Below, piece by piece: positions 1 through 7,427 of a stretch of 64,000 nucleotides of DNA (within the stretch, counting starts at the first letter, position 1; the number at the start of each line of letters is the position of its first letter). Origin of the DNA: Pollutimonas thiosulfatoxidans (GTDB lineage: Bacteria; Pseudomonadota; Gammaproteobacteria; Burkholderiales; Burkholderiaceae_B); NCBI RefSeq assembly GCF_004022565.1, contig NZ_CP022987.1, positions 682,001 to 746,000 on the forward strand, given 5' to 3'. Position numbers and translations under genes: made by a program. Below the pieces are notes generated by a model, which was given only the letters and a program-made list of their open reading frames with translations, was not told where the DNA came from and ran no database searches.

Positions 1-729
1 TGGCGTCACCCTCGTTAAAGACAACTGCTGCAAGGCGCCCACCAGATCGGCTTCTTCATGCGCAGTCAATTGCAGCGGCATGTTGGCATGGTCGGCACCG
101 CAAAATTCCGCACATACGCCGTCGTAGACGCCAGGCTCGTCGGCCTGCAGGCGTATGGAGTTGCGTCGCCCCGGGATGGCGTCGATCTTGCCGCCCAGGC
201 GCGGTATCCAGAAGCTGTGTATGACGTCATTGGATGTGAGAATGATATGGAAGGGGACGCCGGCAGGTACGTGTATCCGATTGACTGCATGGCGTGGGCC
301 ATCCGGTGCGTCCAGGTGGGTAACTTCCCACCACCATTGATGCGCCTGCACATGCACGCGGTATACCTCTTGGCCGTTTGATAGTGGCGCCTGAATATCG
401 CTAGCCCGAAGGCCGTATACCAGCAGCGCGAGCAGTACCGCGCCCGGGAACACCAAGCCGCCTCCTACCAGAAGCAGGCGCGCAGAGGAGCGATCCTCGC
501 TGCGGGGGCGACGCAAGCACGCCCTTGCCGCCAACGCGATCATCAACACCAGGATAGCTGCAGCAGACCAGGCCATGACGTGCCAGATGGTGGCAATGGA
601 AGCTGCCGCCGGGCCGGCTGGTGCCAAGGCAGACAGCCGGCCGTCCGCGCAACCCGCCAGTAGGGCTAGCGTTGGCGTGGCGACCATCGCTGCCGCCCCA
701 CGGTATGCTTTTTGCTGAACACGCCCCAT
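1..729 (-). CDS. coxB: cytochrome c oxidase subunit II, CuA domain (3' end cut by window edge)
   Basis: Translating the minus strand gives a subunit II of a haem-copper oxidase, which accepts electrons from cytochrome c at the CuA centre. A lipoprotein-type leader ends in LALLAGC. Two membrane segments follow (around residues 48-70 and 80-105), then the cupredoxin domain with HQWWWEV, IHSFWIPRLGGK and the CuA ligand block CAEFCGADHANM, with both Cys, the His and the Met present. The reading frame is open to base 1, so the C-terminus lies outside the window. The start is uncertain. ATG at 729 gives a normal positively charged leader but no clear ribosome site; ATG at 687 has a GGGGCGG upstream but leaves a very short leader. 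The 729 start overlaps the start of the divergent gene at 728. Confidence 0.88.
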   Translation of the reverse strand, partial: MGRVQQKAYRGAAAMVATPTLALLAGCADGRLSALAPAGPAAASIATIWHVMAWSAAAILVLMIALAARACLRRPRSEDRSSARLLLVGGGLVFPGAVLLALLVYGLRASDIQAPLSNGQEVYRVHVQAHQWWWEVTHLDAPDGPRHAVNRIHVPAGVPFHIILTSNDVIHSFWIPRLGGKIDAIPGRRNSIRLQADEPGVYDGVCAEFCGADHANMPLQLTAHEEADLVGALQQLSLTRVTP

Positions 730-1198
730 GAGTAAATTAGAGCAGCCACTAGCCACAGGCACTGGCACCGTCGTCGCCATCAGCCGCCACCCCTTGCATC
801 CCGCATTGGTTACCTTCCCGATTGCCTTGCTGGTTTGCGCGTCGGGCAGTGATGTGGCCTTCGTGCTGCTGGAGGACGACTTCTGGGCACGCATGTCGCT
901 GTGGCTATTGGGCGTTGGCACATTGATGGGCAGCGTCGCAGGCGCGACAGGTACGGTCGAACTGTTGGCAGTGGCCGGCATACGGAACCGCGCGGCGGCC
1001 TGGAGCCACTTCGTGATGGCGGTGATGCTGCTGTCTGTCGCGTTCGTCAACTGGTTCTGGCGCTTACCCGACCCAGCCGGCGCCGTGTTCCCTTTGGGGA
1101 TTTTTCTGTCCTTCCTGGGTGCGCTATTGGTGGGGCTGGCGGGATGGCTGGGCGGGAAGCTGGTCTTCGAAGACCAAGTGGGCGTCCACGGAGAGTAA
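728..1198 (+). CDS. DUF2231-type small integral membrane protein
   Basis: A 156-residue protein with about four hydrophobic segments (residues 25-45, 55-80, 95-112, 122-145). The early HPLHPALVTFPIALL block is characteristic of DUF2231 membrane proteins, whose function is not established. It lies divergently from the oxidase subunit II gene, and the two predicted starts overlap. A CopD/HemJ-like membrane protein follows in convergent orientation. Such small membrane proteins are often found next to alternative cytochrome oxidase genes, so a role in oxidase assembly or membrane haem/copper handling is possible, but this is inference. No strong ribosome binding site precedes the ATG. Confidence 0.7.
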   Translation: MSKLEQPLATGTGTVVAISRHPLHPALVTFPIALLVCASGSDVAFVLLEDDFWARMSLWLLGVGTLMGSVAGATGTVELLAVAGIRNRAAAWSHFVMAVMLLSVAFVNWFWRLPDPAGAVFPLGIFLSFLGALLVGLAGWLGGKLVFEDQVGVHGE

Positions 1199-1220
1199 GG
1201 CCGTTGCGCCCCTGCGGGCG

Positions 1221-1670
1221 CTACCATGGCCCGCCCTCCATGTTGGCAAAGAAGGCCGGTTTGGCAAGCACCAGCCACAACACAGTGGGTATAAGCAATA
1301 GCGGAACGATTAACTGCCAACCTGCGATGGTGTGGCGTTGCGCCTTATGCTGCCCTTCGTGACCCAGCAATGCCAGCATGTGGCCGCAGTAAGCATGAAA
1401 CACGCCCATCAGTGTCACGACCGCCAGCTTGGCAGCCAGCCAGGCGCCCGACGCGTCGGCCACGTAAACCAGGGCCGTGCCCGTCAGGATGGCCAGCACG
1501 GCGGCCGGCGATGCGATGCGGGTATAGGCAACGCGACTGATGACGCGCAAGCGGCGTAGCGTCTCTGCGTTGTGCTCCTTGCGGTTCACCATATACAAAA
1601 CGGGCAAGTACAGCAGCCCGGCACTCCAGATCGTCAGCGTTGCAATGTGCGCGGCCATCAGCCACCCCAT
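1221..1670 (-). CDS. CopD/HemJ-like four-helix membrane protein
   Basis: A 149-residue membrane protein with four predicted helices. It has an N-terminal HIATLTIWSAGLLYLP helix, a conserved R-rich segment (LRVISRVAYTRIASPAAVL), a central K-containing helix (AAKLAVVTLMGVFHAYCGHM) and a C-terminal LIVPLLLIPTVLWLVLAKP helix. This layout resembles the CopD-like and HemJ/UPF0093 families, in which conserved His and Lys/Arg residues in the helices are linked to haem or copper. It lies beside the oxidase subunit II and DUF2231 genes, which supports a respiratory-chain accessory role. The exact family is uncertain because I can match only the general helix pattern. Confidence 0.6.
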   Translation of the reverse strand: MGWLMAAHIATLTIWSAGLLYLPVLYMVNRKEHNAETLRRLRVISRVAYTRIASPAAVLAILTGTALVYVADASGAWLAAKLAVVTLMGVFHAYCGHMLALLGHEGQHKAQRHTIAGWQLIVPLLLIPTVLWLVLAKPAFFANMEGGPW

Positions 1671-1826
1671 GCGGCGGCCTCGTTCAGTCCGTGGCGGGGG
1701 CGGTCAGGGGATGGCGGTGTCGGCAGTTGCGCGGATGTTGGTGTTGTCATGGCGGTTCTTGCCTCCGAGATGTGAAAAGGGCCGGCGGAGGCCCGCGACG
1801 GGACTTCCCCCGGCCGGCGTGCGCAA

Positions 1827-2306
1827 TCAGGCCGGTAGCGCCGACTGAAGCATTTCTTCCTTGCGCTCGGCCATAGCGGCCGCTATTTCGCGCAGGTCGA
1901 TCTTTTGCGAGATCACCTTGGGAAACAGCTCGTCCTCTTCTTCGGTGACGTGATGCGCGATGTATTCGCCCAGCACCGTTACTTTGGCCTCGTACAACTC
2001 ATCTTCCATACTCGCCGCTTGAATTTGTGCGATCAGATCCTTCGCACTGGCGTGCTCAACCAGCGCTTCATTCAGCAGGTCTCCGAAGAGCTCGGGCTTT
2101 TGATCCCGAAGGAAGGGGTAGAAGATCTCTTCTTCGATCGCTGCGTGGACCGTAAGCTCCGTACAGACCTCCTGAGCTATTTTCTCCTTCGCCGCGTCGT
2201 CCTTTTCGGCCTCGAATTCCTTGAATAGCTTCTTTGCTTTCTTGTGATCGTCAAGAAGGAGGCTTAGTACTTCCTTTTGGGCGGCAGGTATTTGTGATTT
2301 GTTCAT
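1827..2306 (-). CDS. hemerythrin HHE-domain protein
   Basis: A 159-residue, all-helical, highly charged protein. The iron-ligand pattern of hemerythrin-like HHE domains is present: LLDDHKKAKKLFKEFE near the start, VHAAIEEEIFYPFL in the middle, VEHASAKDLI, and IAHHVTEEEDELFPK near residue 130. These proteins bind a non-haem di-iron centre and serve in oxygen, nitric oxide or iron sensing or storage. The protein has no membrane segment or signal peptide, so it is cytoplasmic. It is monocistronic, with an A/T-rich leader upstream. Its specific ligand cannot be told from sequence. Confidence 0.85.
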   Translation of the reverse strand: MNKSQIPAAQKEVLSLLLDDHKKAKKLFKEFEAEKDDAAKEKIAQEVCTELTVHAAIEEEIFYPFLRDQKPELFGDLLNEALVEHASAKDLIAQIQAASMEDELYEAKVTVLGEYIAHHVTEEEDELFPKVISQKIDLREIAAAMAERKEEMLQSALPA

Positions 2307-2610
2307 GCTTGGAGCTCCCTATAAGCGGCTGGGGGATCCAGCCTGCAGTGCAGGGGCAGAGCAAGCGGCATGCCATGCTTGGGGCAACGTGTATGCCAAG
2401 TTGAAAGTTGTACCAGCGTGTGGACGGGTGCTAAAGAATAGTCGAAATGAACATTCTTAAGAAGAATAAGACATAAAACCGACAAAAAGTGCTTGAATCA
2501 TACGTTTTTAAGACAATCTGGCTAGCGGTTTGTGCTGAATCACCCTCGAAGCCGACAAACCTTATATCTGTTGATTAATACATTTTTTCGACAAATAGTG
2601 AGACAATAAG
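2307..2610. promoter_or_regulatory. AT-rich intergenic region with repeated GACAA words
   Basis: This 304-base gap separates the hemerythrin-like gene from the Fic-fusion gene and is clearly richer in A+T from about 2430 onward than the surrounding DNA. The word GACAA occurs five times, at 2481, 2512, 2554, 2590 and 2602. The copies at 2480 and 2589 share the longer core CGACAAA(A/T)AGTG. The repeats end directly in front of the Fic-fusion start, where an autoregulatory operator would be expected. No tRNA or credible ORF was seen in the gap. Confidence 0.5.
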
Positions 2611-4146
2611 ATGGTTTTCAGACAGTATGCTGGGTGTGACATGGGAATCAGACAGAAAACCGACCTTTCATTGCCAGAGACTCTCTTTACTGGTAGGGGT
2701 GATGCTGCAGCAGACCGCAAAATTCTCCGGTTAGCTAGCGCGGGGCAGTTACGCAAACTCTACCAGGGAGTCTATACCAGCAACCTGGCCAGCCCCCCGG
2801 AAATGGTTGTGCTGCGCCATTGGTTGACCATCGTTAGTCATCTGCTGCCTGGTGGTGTCCTCGGCTATCGAAGTGGGTATGACGCAAAGCCCGTTGAAGG
2901 GCGCCTCTATGTAACACGCGGAAATCGACCACGAACGCTTGAGCTGCCCGGACTCACCATCAAGGTTATTCCGGGACCCGGCGCGGTCGATGGCGACATG
3001 CCCTACAAGAACCTTTTCCTGGCCAGCCAATCCCGCTGGTTGTTGGAGAACATGGCGACTGGCCGTGGTGTAAGTGAAAGAGTGCTTCCCCAGGAGACGC
3101 TCGAGGTCGAGCTCGATAAAATTCTTTCGATTCGGGGGGAGCATCGGTTCACCCAACTCAGGGATGCCTGCCGCAGGTTAGCGCACAAGATGGGCCGGGA
3201 AAAGGAGTTCAAGCGTCTGGATGGCATCATGGGCGCCTTGCTGGGTACCCACGAGAGCAAAAAGTTACACGGCAAGCAGGCGCTCGCACGCGCCGCGGGC
3301 CGTCCCTATGACCCCGACCGTCTAGTGCTGTTCGACACCCTGTTCAGCGGCCTACGGGCCCAGGCCTTGCCGGAGGTGACCGCCACAGCGGAAACAGGAG
3401 TCGCACGCGAGAACTTCGCTTTTTTTGAGTCCTACTTCTCGAACTATATCGAAGGCACCACATTCTTGGTCAGCGAGGCCGAGGAAATCGTGTTTGAAGG
3501 CAAGCTCATACCGAACCGGACGGAGGACTCTCACGACATTCTGGGTACCTTCCAGGCCGCGATGCAAGCCCCTTGGCGCGACCAACCGGCAAGCTCGGCG
3601 GACGACTTCCTGCATTGGCTCAAAAGCGTCAACGCGCTGGTGATGCAGTCCAGGTTGGACAAGAGCCCAGGCGAGTGGAAGAACCAGAACAACCAGGCCG
3701 GGGCGACGCTATTCGTGGCCCATGAACTTGTACAAGGCACGCTGCGGGAAGGCTTCGAGCGGATTCAGGCGCTGGAGGATCCCCTTGCCCGCGCGCTGAT
3801 GACTATGTTCGTTGTCTCCGAGGTTCACCCCTTCAAAGATGGCAACGGCAGAACAGCGCGACTGGCCATGAACAGCGTACTAAGCGCCGCCGGACTTTCG
3901 CGCATCATTGTGCCGACGGTCTATCGGGAGGACTATTTGTTGCCGTTGAAGAGCCTGTCGAATCATGCCGACGCCACACCCTACATCCGAGCTATGACTC
4001 GCATCCATGCCTGGACGGTGGCCTTTGATTACACCCAACCCCGGCCCGACCTCTATGGGGTGCTCAAGAGGTGCAATGCCTTTGAAGAAGACCTACGAAA
4101 CTACCGACTGGTGTTCCCCGAGGTCAAATGCCACGTCTCTAAGTAA
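2611..4146 (+). CDS. AbiEi-like wHTH domain fused to a Fic-domain AMP transferase
   Basis: A 511-residue protein in two parts. The C-terminal half is a Fic domain with the complete catalytic motif HPFKDGNGR (residues 406-414), expected to transfer AMP from ATP to a target hydroxyl. The autoinhibitory helix motif S-x-x-x-E-G is present within the same chain (S277, E281, G282), making it a self-inhibited (class II-like) Fic. Residues about 18-200 resemble the winged-helix and following domain of AbiEi-type type IV antitoxins (LRLASAGQLRKLYQGVYTS, then LLPGGVLGYRSGYDAKP). No separate partner gene flanks it. An alternative start is ATG 2641. It sits alone between a hemerythrin gene and tRNA-Met with an AT-rich leader, which suggests acquired DNA. 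Confidence 0.82.
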   Translation: MVFRQYAGCDMGIRQKTDLSLPETLFTGRGDAAADRKILRLASAGQLRKLYQGVYTSNLASPPEMVVLRHWLTIVSHLLPGGVLGYRSGYDAKPVEGRLYVTRGNRPRTLELPGLTIKVIPGPGAVDGDMPYKNLFLASQSRWLLENMATGRGVSERVLPQETLEVELDKILSIRGEHRFTQLRDACRRLAHKMGREKEFKRLDGIMGALLGTHESKKLHGKQALARAAGRPYDPDRLVLFDTLFSGLRAQALPEVTATAETGVARENFAFFESYFSNYIEGTTFLVSEAEEIVFEGKLIPNRTEDSHDILGTFQAAMQAPWRDQPASSADDFLHWLKSVNALVMQSRLDKSPGEWKNQNNQAGATLFVAHELVQGTLREGFERIQALEDPLARALMTMFVVSEVHPFKDGNGRTARLAMNSVLSAAGLSRIIVPTVYREDYLLPLKSLSNHADATPYIRAMTRIHAWTVAFDYTQPRPDLYGVLKRCNAFEEDLRNYRLVFPEVKCHVSK

Positions 4147-4190
4147 ACATTATTCAATAAATCAATTGCTTATTGTTTTAAAGGACAAAA

Positions 4191-4225
4191 AAACTGCCCC
4201 GAACCTTGCGGTGTCGGGGCAGTTT
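4191..4225 (-). terminator. Rho-independent terminator of tRNA-Met (possibly bidirectional)
   Basis: A perfect 12-bp stem (4191-4202 pairs with 4214-4225) with an 11-base loop. On the minus strand it is followed by a run of T residues (A-run 4187-4193 on the plus strand). It lies just 3' of tRNA-Met and could also close the Fic gene from the other side. Confidence 0.85.
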
Positions 4226-4232
4226 GTATCCT

Positions 4233-4309
4233 TGGTGGCGCATCCCTGATTCGAACAGGGGACCTGCGGATTATGATTCCGTCGCTCTAACCGGCTGAGC
4301 TAATGCGCC
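4233..4309 (-). tRNA. tRNA-Met (CAT anticodon)
   Basis: A 77-base cloverleaf on the minus strand with acceptor GGCGCAT/ATGCGCC, a D-arm with GCTCAGCCGGTTAGAGC, anticodon loop ATCATAA (anticodon CAT), T-arm CCCTGTTCGAATCAGGG and an encoded CCA end. It lacks the initiator-type acceptor mismatch, so elongator Met is the likely identity. A CAT anticodon can also be tRNA-Ile2 (modified by TilS), which reading alone does not exclude. The first anticodon-stem pair is a mismatch. Confidence 0.85.
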
Positions 4310-4341
4310 AAAGTCGAGCACTATAGCATATTTTTAATCAA

Positions 4342-4367
4342 AAGGCCCCGCCTTTTGGCGGGGCCTT
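4342..4367 (-). terminator. strong hairpin terminator
   Basis: A perfect 11-bp GC-rich stem (4342-4352 with 4357-4367) and a TTTT loop. On the minus strand a T-rich tract follows it, so it can end transcription of the glutamate-synthase-like gene before the tRNA-Met promoter. Confidence 0.8.
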
Positions 4368-4503
4368 ACTGCCGGAATGGCAGTGGACACTTGCCTTGGA
4401 GGGGCAGTGTAAAAGTAGCGGCCTATGAGGGCTGCTGGACGCCGCCGTTTGGCAGCAACTACACATTAATCCTGATCTGAACGGCGGAATATCAGGGAAA
4501 ATA

Positions 4504-6207
4504 CTAGGTCTCCAGTAGCGGCGAATTGCGGGCCTTGTTGGCTTCGCTGGCCTCGTCGGGCATGGGGCTGTTGACGTTGCCCGATAGGGCCGCGCTTAGG
4601 CTATATAGCGGAGCAAAGGATTCGGCTTGCGCCATCGGCCATGCGGTGCGGAAGATGTTCTGGCGAAACTTGCCTTCCAGCAGTTCGCCTTCTTCCAGGT
4701 CTGGAAACAGGGCAGATAGCACCCGGACTTCGCCGTTCGCTATGCGGCGCGCAATATGGTGGGGGCGGAGTTCGCCGGGGTGCTGCAGACCGGCAGCTGC
4801 CAGTAGTTCGGCCAGCGCCTTAAGGGTATTTGCGTGGAACCCGGCCACCCGTTGCGACTTGTCGCCGACCACCAGCGCCGCCTGGCGTTTGGGGTCTTGC
4901 GTTGTCACCCCGGTGGGGCACTTACCGGTGTGGCAAGTCTGCGCCTGTATACAGCCTATGGCGAACATGAAGCCGCGTGCGCTGTTGCACCAGTCAGCGC
5001 CCAGCGCCATCACCCTTGCCATGTCGAAAGCGCTGATGATCTTGCCTGATGCCCCCAGCTTGATGCGATCGCGCAATCCTATGCCGACCAGGGTGTTGTG
5101 CACCAGCCGAAGCGCCTCGCGCAGTGGTGTGCCGACATGGTCGACGAATTCGATGGGGGCAGCCCCAGTGCCGCCTTCGGCGCCGTCCACCACGATAAAG
5201 TCCGGCGTGATGCCAGTTTTCAGCATGGCCTTGGCAATCGCGAACCATTCCCATGGGTGGCCGATACACATCTTGAAGCCCACAGGCTTGCCGCCTGATA
5301 ATTCGCGCAGGCGCGCCACGAAGTGCAGGAGCTCGATAGGGGTGGTGAAAGCGTTGTGCCGGGCGGGCGAGTTGCAGTCCTGCCAGGGCGGCACCCCGCG
5401 CGCCTCGGCGATTTCCAGGGTGACTTTGGCGCCGGGCAGGATGCCGCCGTGGCCCGGCTTGGCGCCTTGCGACAGCTTGATTTCTATCATCTTGATGCTG
5501 TCCTGGCGGGCGCGTTCGGCGAAGGCTTCTTCAGAGAAACTGCCTTTGGCATCGCCGCAGCCGAAATAGCCCGAACCGATGTTCCAGATCAGGTCGCCCT
5601 GGTGCTCTAGATGATAGCGACTGACGCCGCCTTCACCAGTATCGTGCGCGAACTTGCCCAAATTGGCACCCTTGTTCAGGGCCAGCACGGCGTTGGCCGA
5701 CAGGGCGCCGAAACTCATGGCCGAAATATTCAGTACAGACAGCGAGTACGGCTGGGTGCAATCCGGGCCGCCTACAGTAATACGGAAATCGCTGTCGGTC
5801 GGGCGGGACGGTTCCATGGAATGATTGATCCATTCGTAACCGCTTTGGTAGACATTCTGTTGGGTGCCAAAAGGGCGCTTGTCGACTTCCTGCTTGGCTC
5901 GTTGGTACACCAGCGACCTGTCTGCGCGTGAGAAGGGCAGCGAAGTGGTGTCATCTTCAAAGAAGTATTGTCGTAGTTCCGGACGTATCGACTCGAAGAA
6001 AAAGCGCAGGTTGCCGATGACGGGATAATTACGACGTATGGCGTGCCGTGTCTGGTTGAGGTCCCGAAAACCCAGCCCGACCAATCCCGCACAGACGGCT
6101 GCGGGGGCGAACCACAGGGCGTTGTTCCAGAGGCCCAGGCCCAGGAACACCAGGCCGGCCAAGGCAATAAAATAAAAGGCGGTATAGCGGGTCAGCAGCC
6201 GGTTCAT
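4504..6207 (-). CDS. FMN-binding glutamate synthase family protein with N-terminal membrane anchor
   Basis: A 567-residue protein of the glutamate-synthase large-subunit-like (GltB domain, COG0069) type without the amidotransferase domain. Two N-terminal helices (residues about 8-48) anchor it. The FMN barrel follows with FGALSANAVLALNKGA, GGVSRYHLEHQGDLIWNIGSGY, GAKPGHGGILPG, and DGAEGGTGAAPIEFVDHVG. A Cys-rich cluster IQAQTCHTGKCPTGV resembles the 3Fe-4S ligand loop. The true donor and acceptor of this stand-alone family are not established, though glutamate synthesis is the family precedent. The start at 6207 is chosen because AGGAAT lies correctly upstream; the frame extends 20 codons further without such a site. 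Confidence 0.85.
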   Translation of the reverse strand: MNRLLTRYTAFYFIALAGLVFLGLGLWNNALWFAPAAVCAGLVGLGFRDLNQTRHAIRRNYPVIGNLRFFFESIRPELRQYFFEDDTTSLPFSRADRSLVYQRAKQEVDKRPFGTQQNVYQSGYEWINHSMEPSRPTDSDFRITVGGPDCTQPYSLSVLNISAMSFGALSANAVLALNKGANLGKFAHDTGEGGVSRYHLEHQGDLIWNIGSGYFGCGDAKGSFSEEAFAERARQDSIKMIEIKLSQGAKPGHGGILPGAKVTLEIAEARGVPPWQDCNSPARHNAFTTPIELLHFVARLRELSGGKPVGFKMCIGHPWEWFAIAKAMLKTGITPDFIVVDGAEGGTGAAPIEFVDHVGTPLREALRLVHNTLVGIGLRDRIKLGASGKIISAFDMARVMALGADWCNSARGFMFAIGCIQAQTCHTGKCPTGVTTQDPKRQAALVVGDKSQRVAGFHANTLKALAELLAAAGLQHPGELRPHHIARRIANGEVRVLSALFPDLEEGELLEGKFRQNIFRTAWPMAQAESFAPLYSLSAALSGNVNSPMPDEASEANKARNSPLLET

Positions 6208-6263
6208 AGGATTCCTGTGGTTAGTATTGCTTGCCCGATAGTAGAATGCTTGTCTTTCAAACT

Positions 6264-6329
6264 GCAAGGACGACCTTGCCGCGCTTTTGTCGTGGGATGA
6301 TCAGCGCGCCTATGCCGGGGACGGCCCCG
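6264..6329 (+). promoter_or_regulatory. guanidine-II (mini-ykkC) riboswitch
   Basis: Two short perfect hairpins each carry the ACGR tetraloop that defines the mini-ykkC/guanidine-II class. Hairpin 1 is GCAAGG-ACGA-CCTTGC (6264-6279). Hairpin 2 is CGGGG-ACGG-CCCCG (6316-6329). They are 36 bases apart. The second ends one base before the AGGAG ribosome site of the SMR exporter, which fits translational control by ligand-stabilised hairpin pairing. SMR exporters of the SugE/Gdx type are the classic targets of this riboswitch and export guanidinium. Confidence 0.9.
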
Positions 6330-6342
6330 TAGGAGTTCACCG

Positions 6343-6669
6343 ATGTCTGCATCCATGTCGTGGCTGATCTTGCTTGTTGCGGGCCTGTTTGAAATAGGCT
6401 GGGCGATTGGCTTGAAGTACACCGAAGGCTTTACACGCTTGTGGCCCACCATCGGCACGGTGGTGTCCATGGTGGTCAGTGTTGTGCTGCTGGGCATTGC
6501 CTTGAAACAACTGCCTGTGGGCTCGGCTTACGCTGTCTGGGTAGGTGTTGGCGCCGTTGGAACGGTTATATTGGGGATACTGTTATTGGGCGAGTCGGCC
6601 AGTGTTTTTCGTCTGGTCAGCGTGGGTCTTATTATCGCTGGCATCATCGGTCTGAAGCTTGCCACCTGA
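6343..6669 (+). CDS. sugE: SMR-family guanidinium exporter (Gdx/SugE)
   Basis: A 108-residue four-helix small multidrug resistance protein of the inner membrane. Helix 1 carries the essential glutamate in LFEIGWAIGLKYTEGF, followed by the SugE-type GFTRLWPT loop. LKQLPVGSAYAVWVGVGAVG forms helix 3. The WAIGLKYTEGF pattern distinguishes SugE/Gdx from the EmrE branch. These proteins exchange guanidinium for protons as antiparallel dimers. The guanidine-II riboswitch directly upstream independently supports the guanidinium substrate. The ribosome site AGGAG lies 8 bases before the ATG. A GNAT gene follows after 18 bases and is probably co-transcribed. Confidence 0.92.
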   Translation: MSASMSWLILLVAGLFEIGWAIGLKYTEGFTRLWPTIGTVVSMVVSVVLLGIALKQLPVGSAYAVWVGVGAVGTVILGILLLGESASVFRLVSVGLIIAGIIGLKLAT

Positions 6670-6687
6670 TGCCATACGGAGCCTGAC

Positions 6688-7122
6688 GTGAGCCGGAAGA
6701 TTAGAATTGTTGTGGGTGATTGGAATACCTGTCGTACTGACGCCATGGCGGTGCGCCATGTCGTATTCGTGCAAGAGCAGCACGTTCCAGCCGAACTTGA
6801 AATGGACGACCAGGACGAACACTGCGTGCACGCCGTGGCCTACGATGACCGCAACACGCCCGTCGGAACAGGGCGGTTGCTTCCCAATGCCCATATCGGA
6901 CGGATGGCCGTTTTGGCGGCGCATCGACGCGACGGCGTGGGCTCCCGTCTGCTTAACGCGCTGGTCAACGAGGCGCGCCGTCGCCATTACCTGGAAGTGG
7001 TCTTGTCGGCGCAGCTGCACGCCCTGGACTTCTACGCACGTCACGGTTTTGTGGCCGAAGGCGAGGTCTATCTTGATGCCGGCATTCAGCACGTGACAAT
7101 GCGTCACGCACTGACTGCTTAG
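6688..7122 (+). CDS. GNAT-family N-acetyltransferase in the guanidine-riboswitch transcript
   Basis: A 144-residue single-domain GNAT protein. The beta-strand/loop RMAVLAAHRRDGVGSRLLNALV holds the acetyl-CoA pyrophosphate-binding R-x-x-G-x-G/S motif (RRDGVGS). It continues with HALDFYARHGFVAEGEVYLDAGIQHVTM, typical of ElaA/YjcF-like members. It starts at GTG 6688 with GGAG seven bases upstream. Only 18 bases separate it from sugE, so it likely shares the guanidine-controlled mRNA. The substrate is unknown; an amine or guanidino compound would fit the context, but that is speculation. Confidence 0.8.
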   Translation: MSRKIRIVVGDWNTCRTDAMAVRHVVFVQEQHVPAELEMDDQDEHCVHAVAYDDRNTPVGTGRLLPNAHIGRMAVLAAHRRDGVGSRLLNALVNEARRRHYLEVVLSAQLHALDFYARHGFVAEGEVYLDAGIQHVTMRHALTA

Positions 7123-7190
7123 CTGCGTACTGGGCAGGCAAGTTGCTTGCTGCTTCATGCCCGAGACACCGCGCTTGCGCCCAAAACAAA

Positions 7191-7222
7191 AAACCTCGTA
7201 ATCGATAAAGATTACGAGGTTT
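7191..7222 (-). terminator. Rho-independent terminator of tRNA-Leu
   Basis: A perfect 13-bp stem (7191-7203 with 7210-7222), 6-base loop, followed on the minus strand by a T-run. It lies 15 bases 3' of tRNA-Leu. Confidence 0.88.
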
Positions 7223-7236
7223 CTCGTTTACAACTA

Positions 7237-7321
7237 TGGTGCCCAGGAGAGGACTCGAACCTCCACACCTTGCGGCACATGGACCTGAACCATGCGCGTC
7301 TACCAATTCCGCCACCTGGGC
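7237..7321 (-). tRNA. tRNA-Leu (CAG anticodon)
   Basis: An 85-base class II tRNA on the minus strand. Acceptor GCCCAGG/CCTGGGC, anticodon loop TTCAGGT (CAG), a long variable arm (TGCCGCAAGGTGT), T-loop GGTTCGAGTCC and an encoded CCA. The long variable arm and the CAG anticodon identify leucine. Confidence 0.96.
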
Positions 7322-7427
7322 ATAAAGTGTATGCTATCGCTTTACCGATTACTGCGTTTGCGTTTCGCGACTACATCTTTAAGAGGCGCAAAGTATAACG
7401 GATTTTTTTAATGAATGGAAACCACCT

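Noticed and set aside
4233..4309. Reading the CAT-anticodon tRNA as tRNA-Ile2 or initiator
   Set aside because: The acceptor begins with a G:C pair, so it is not an initiator; Ile2 cannot be excluded but elongator Met fits the overall pattern better.
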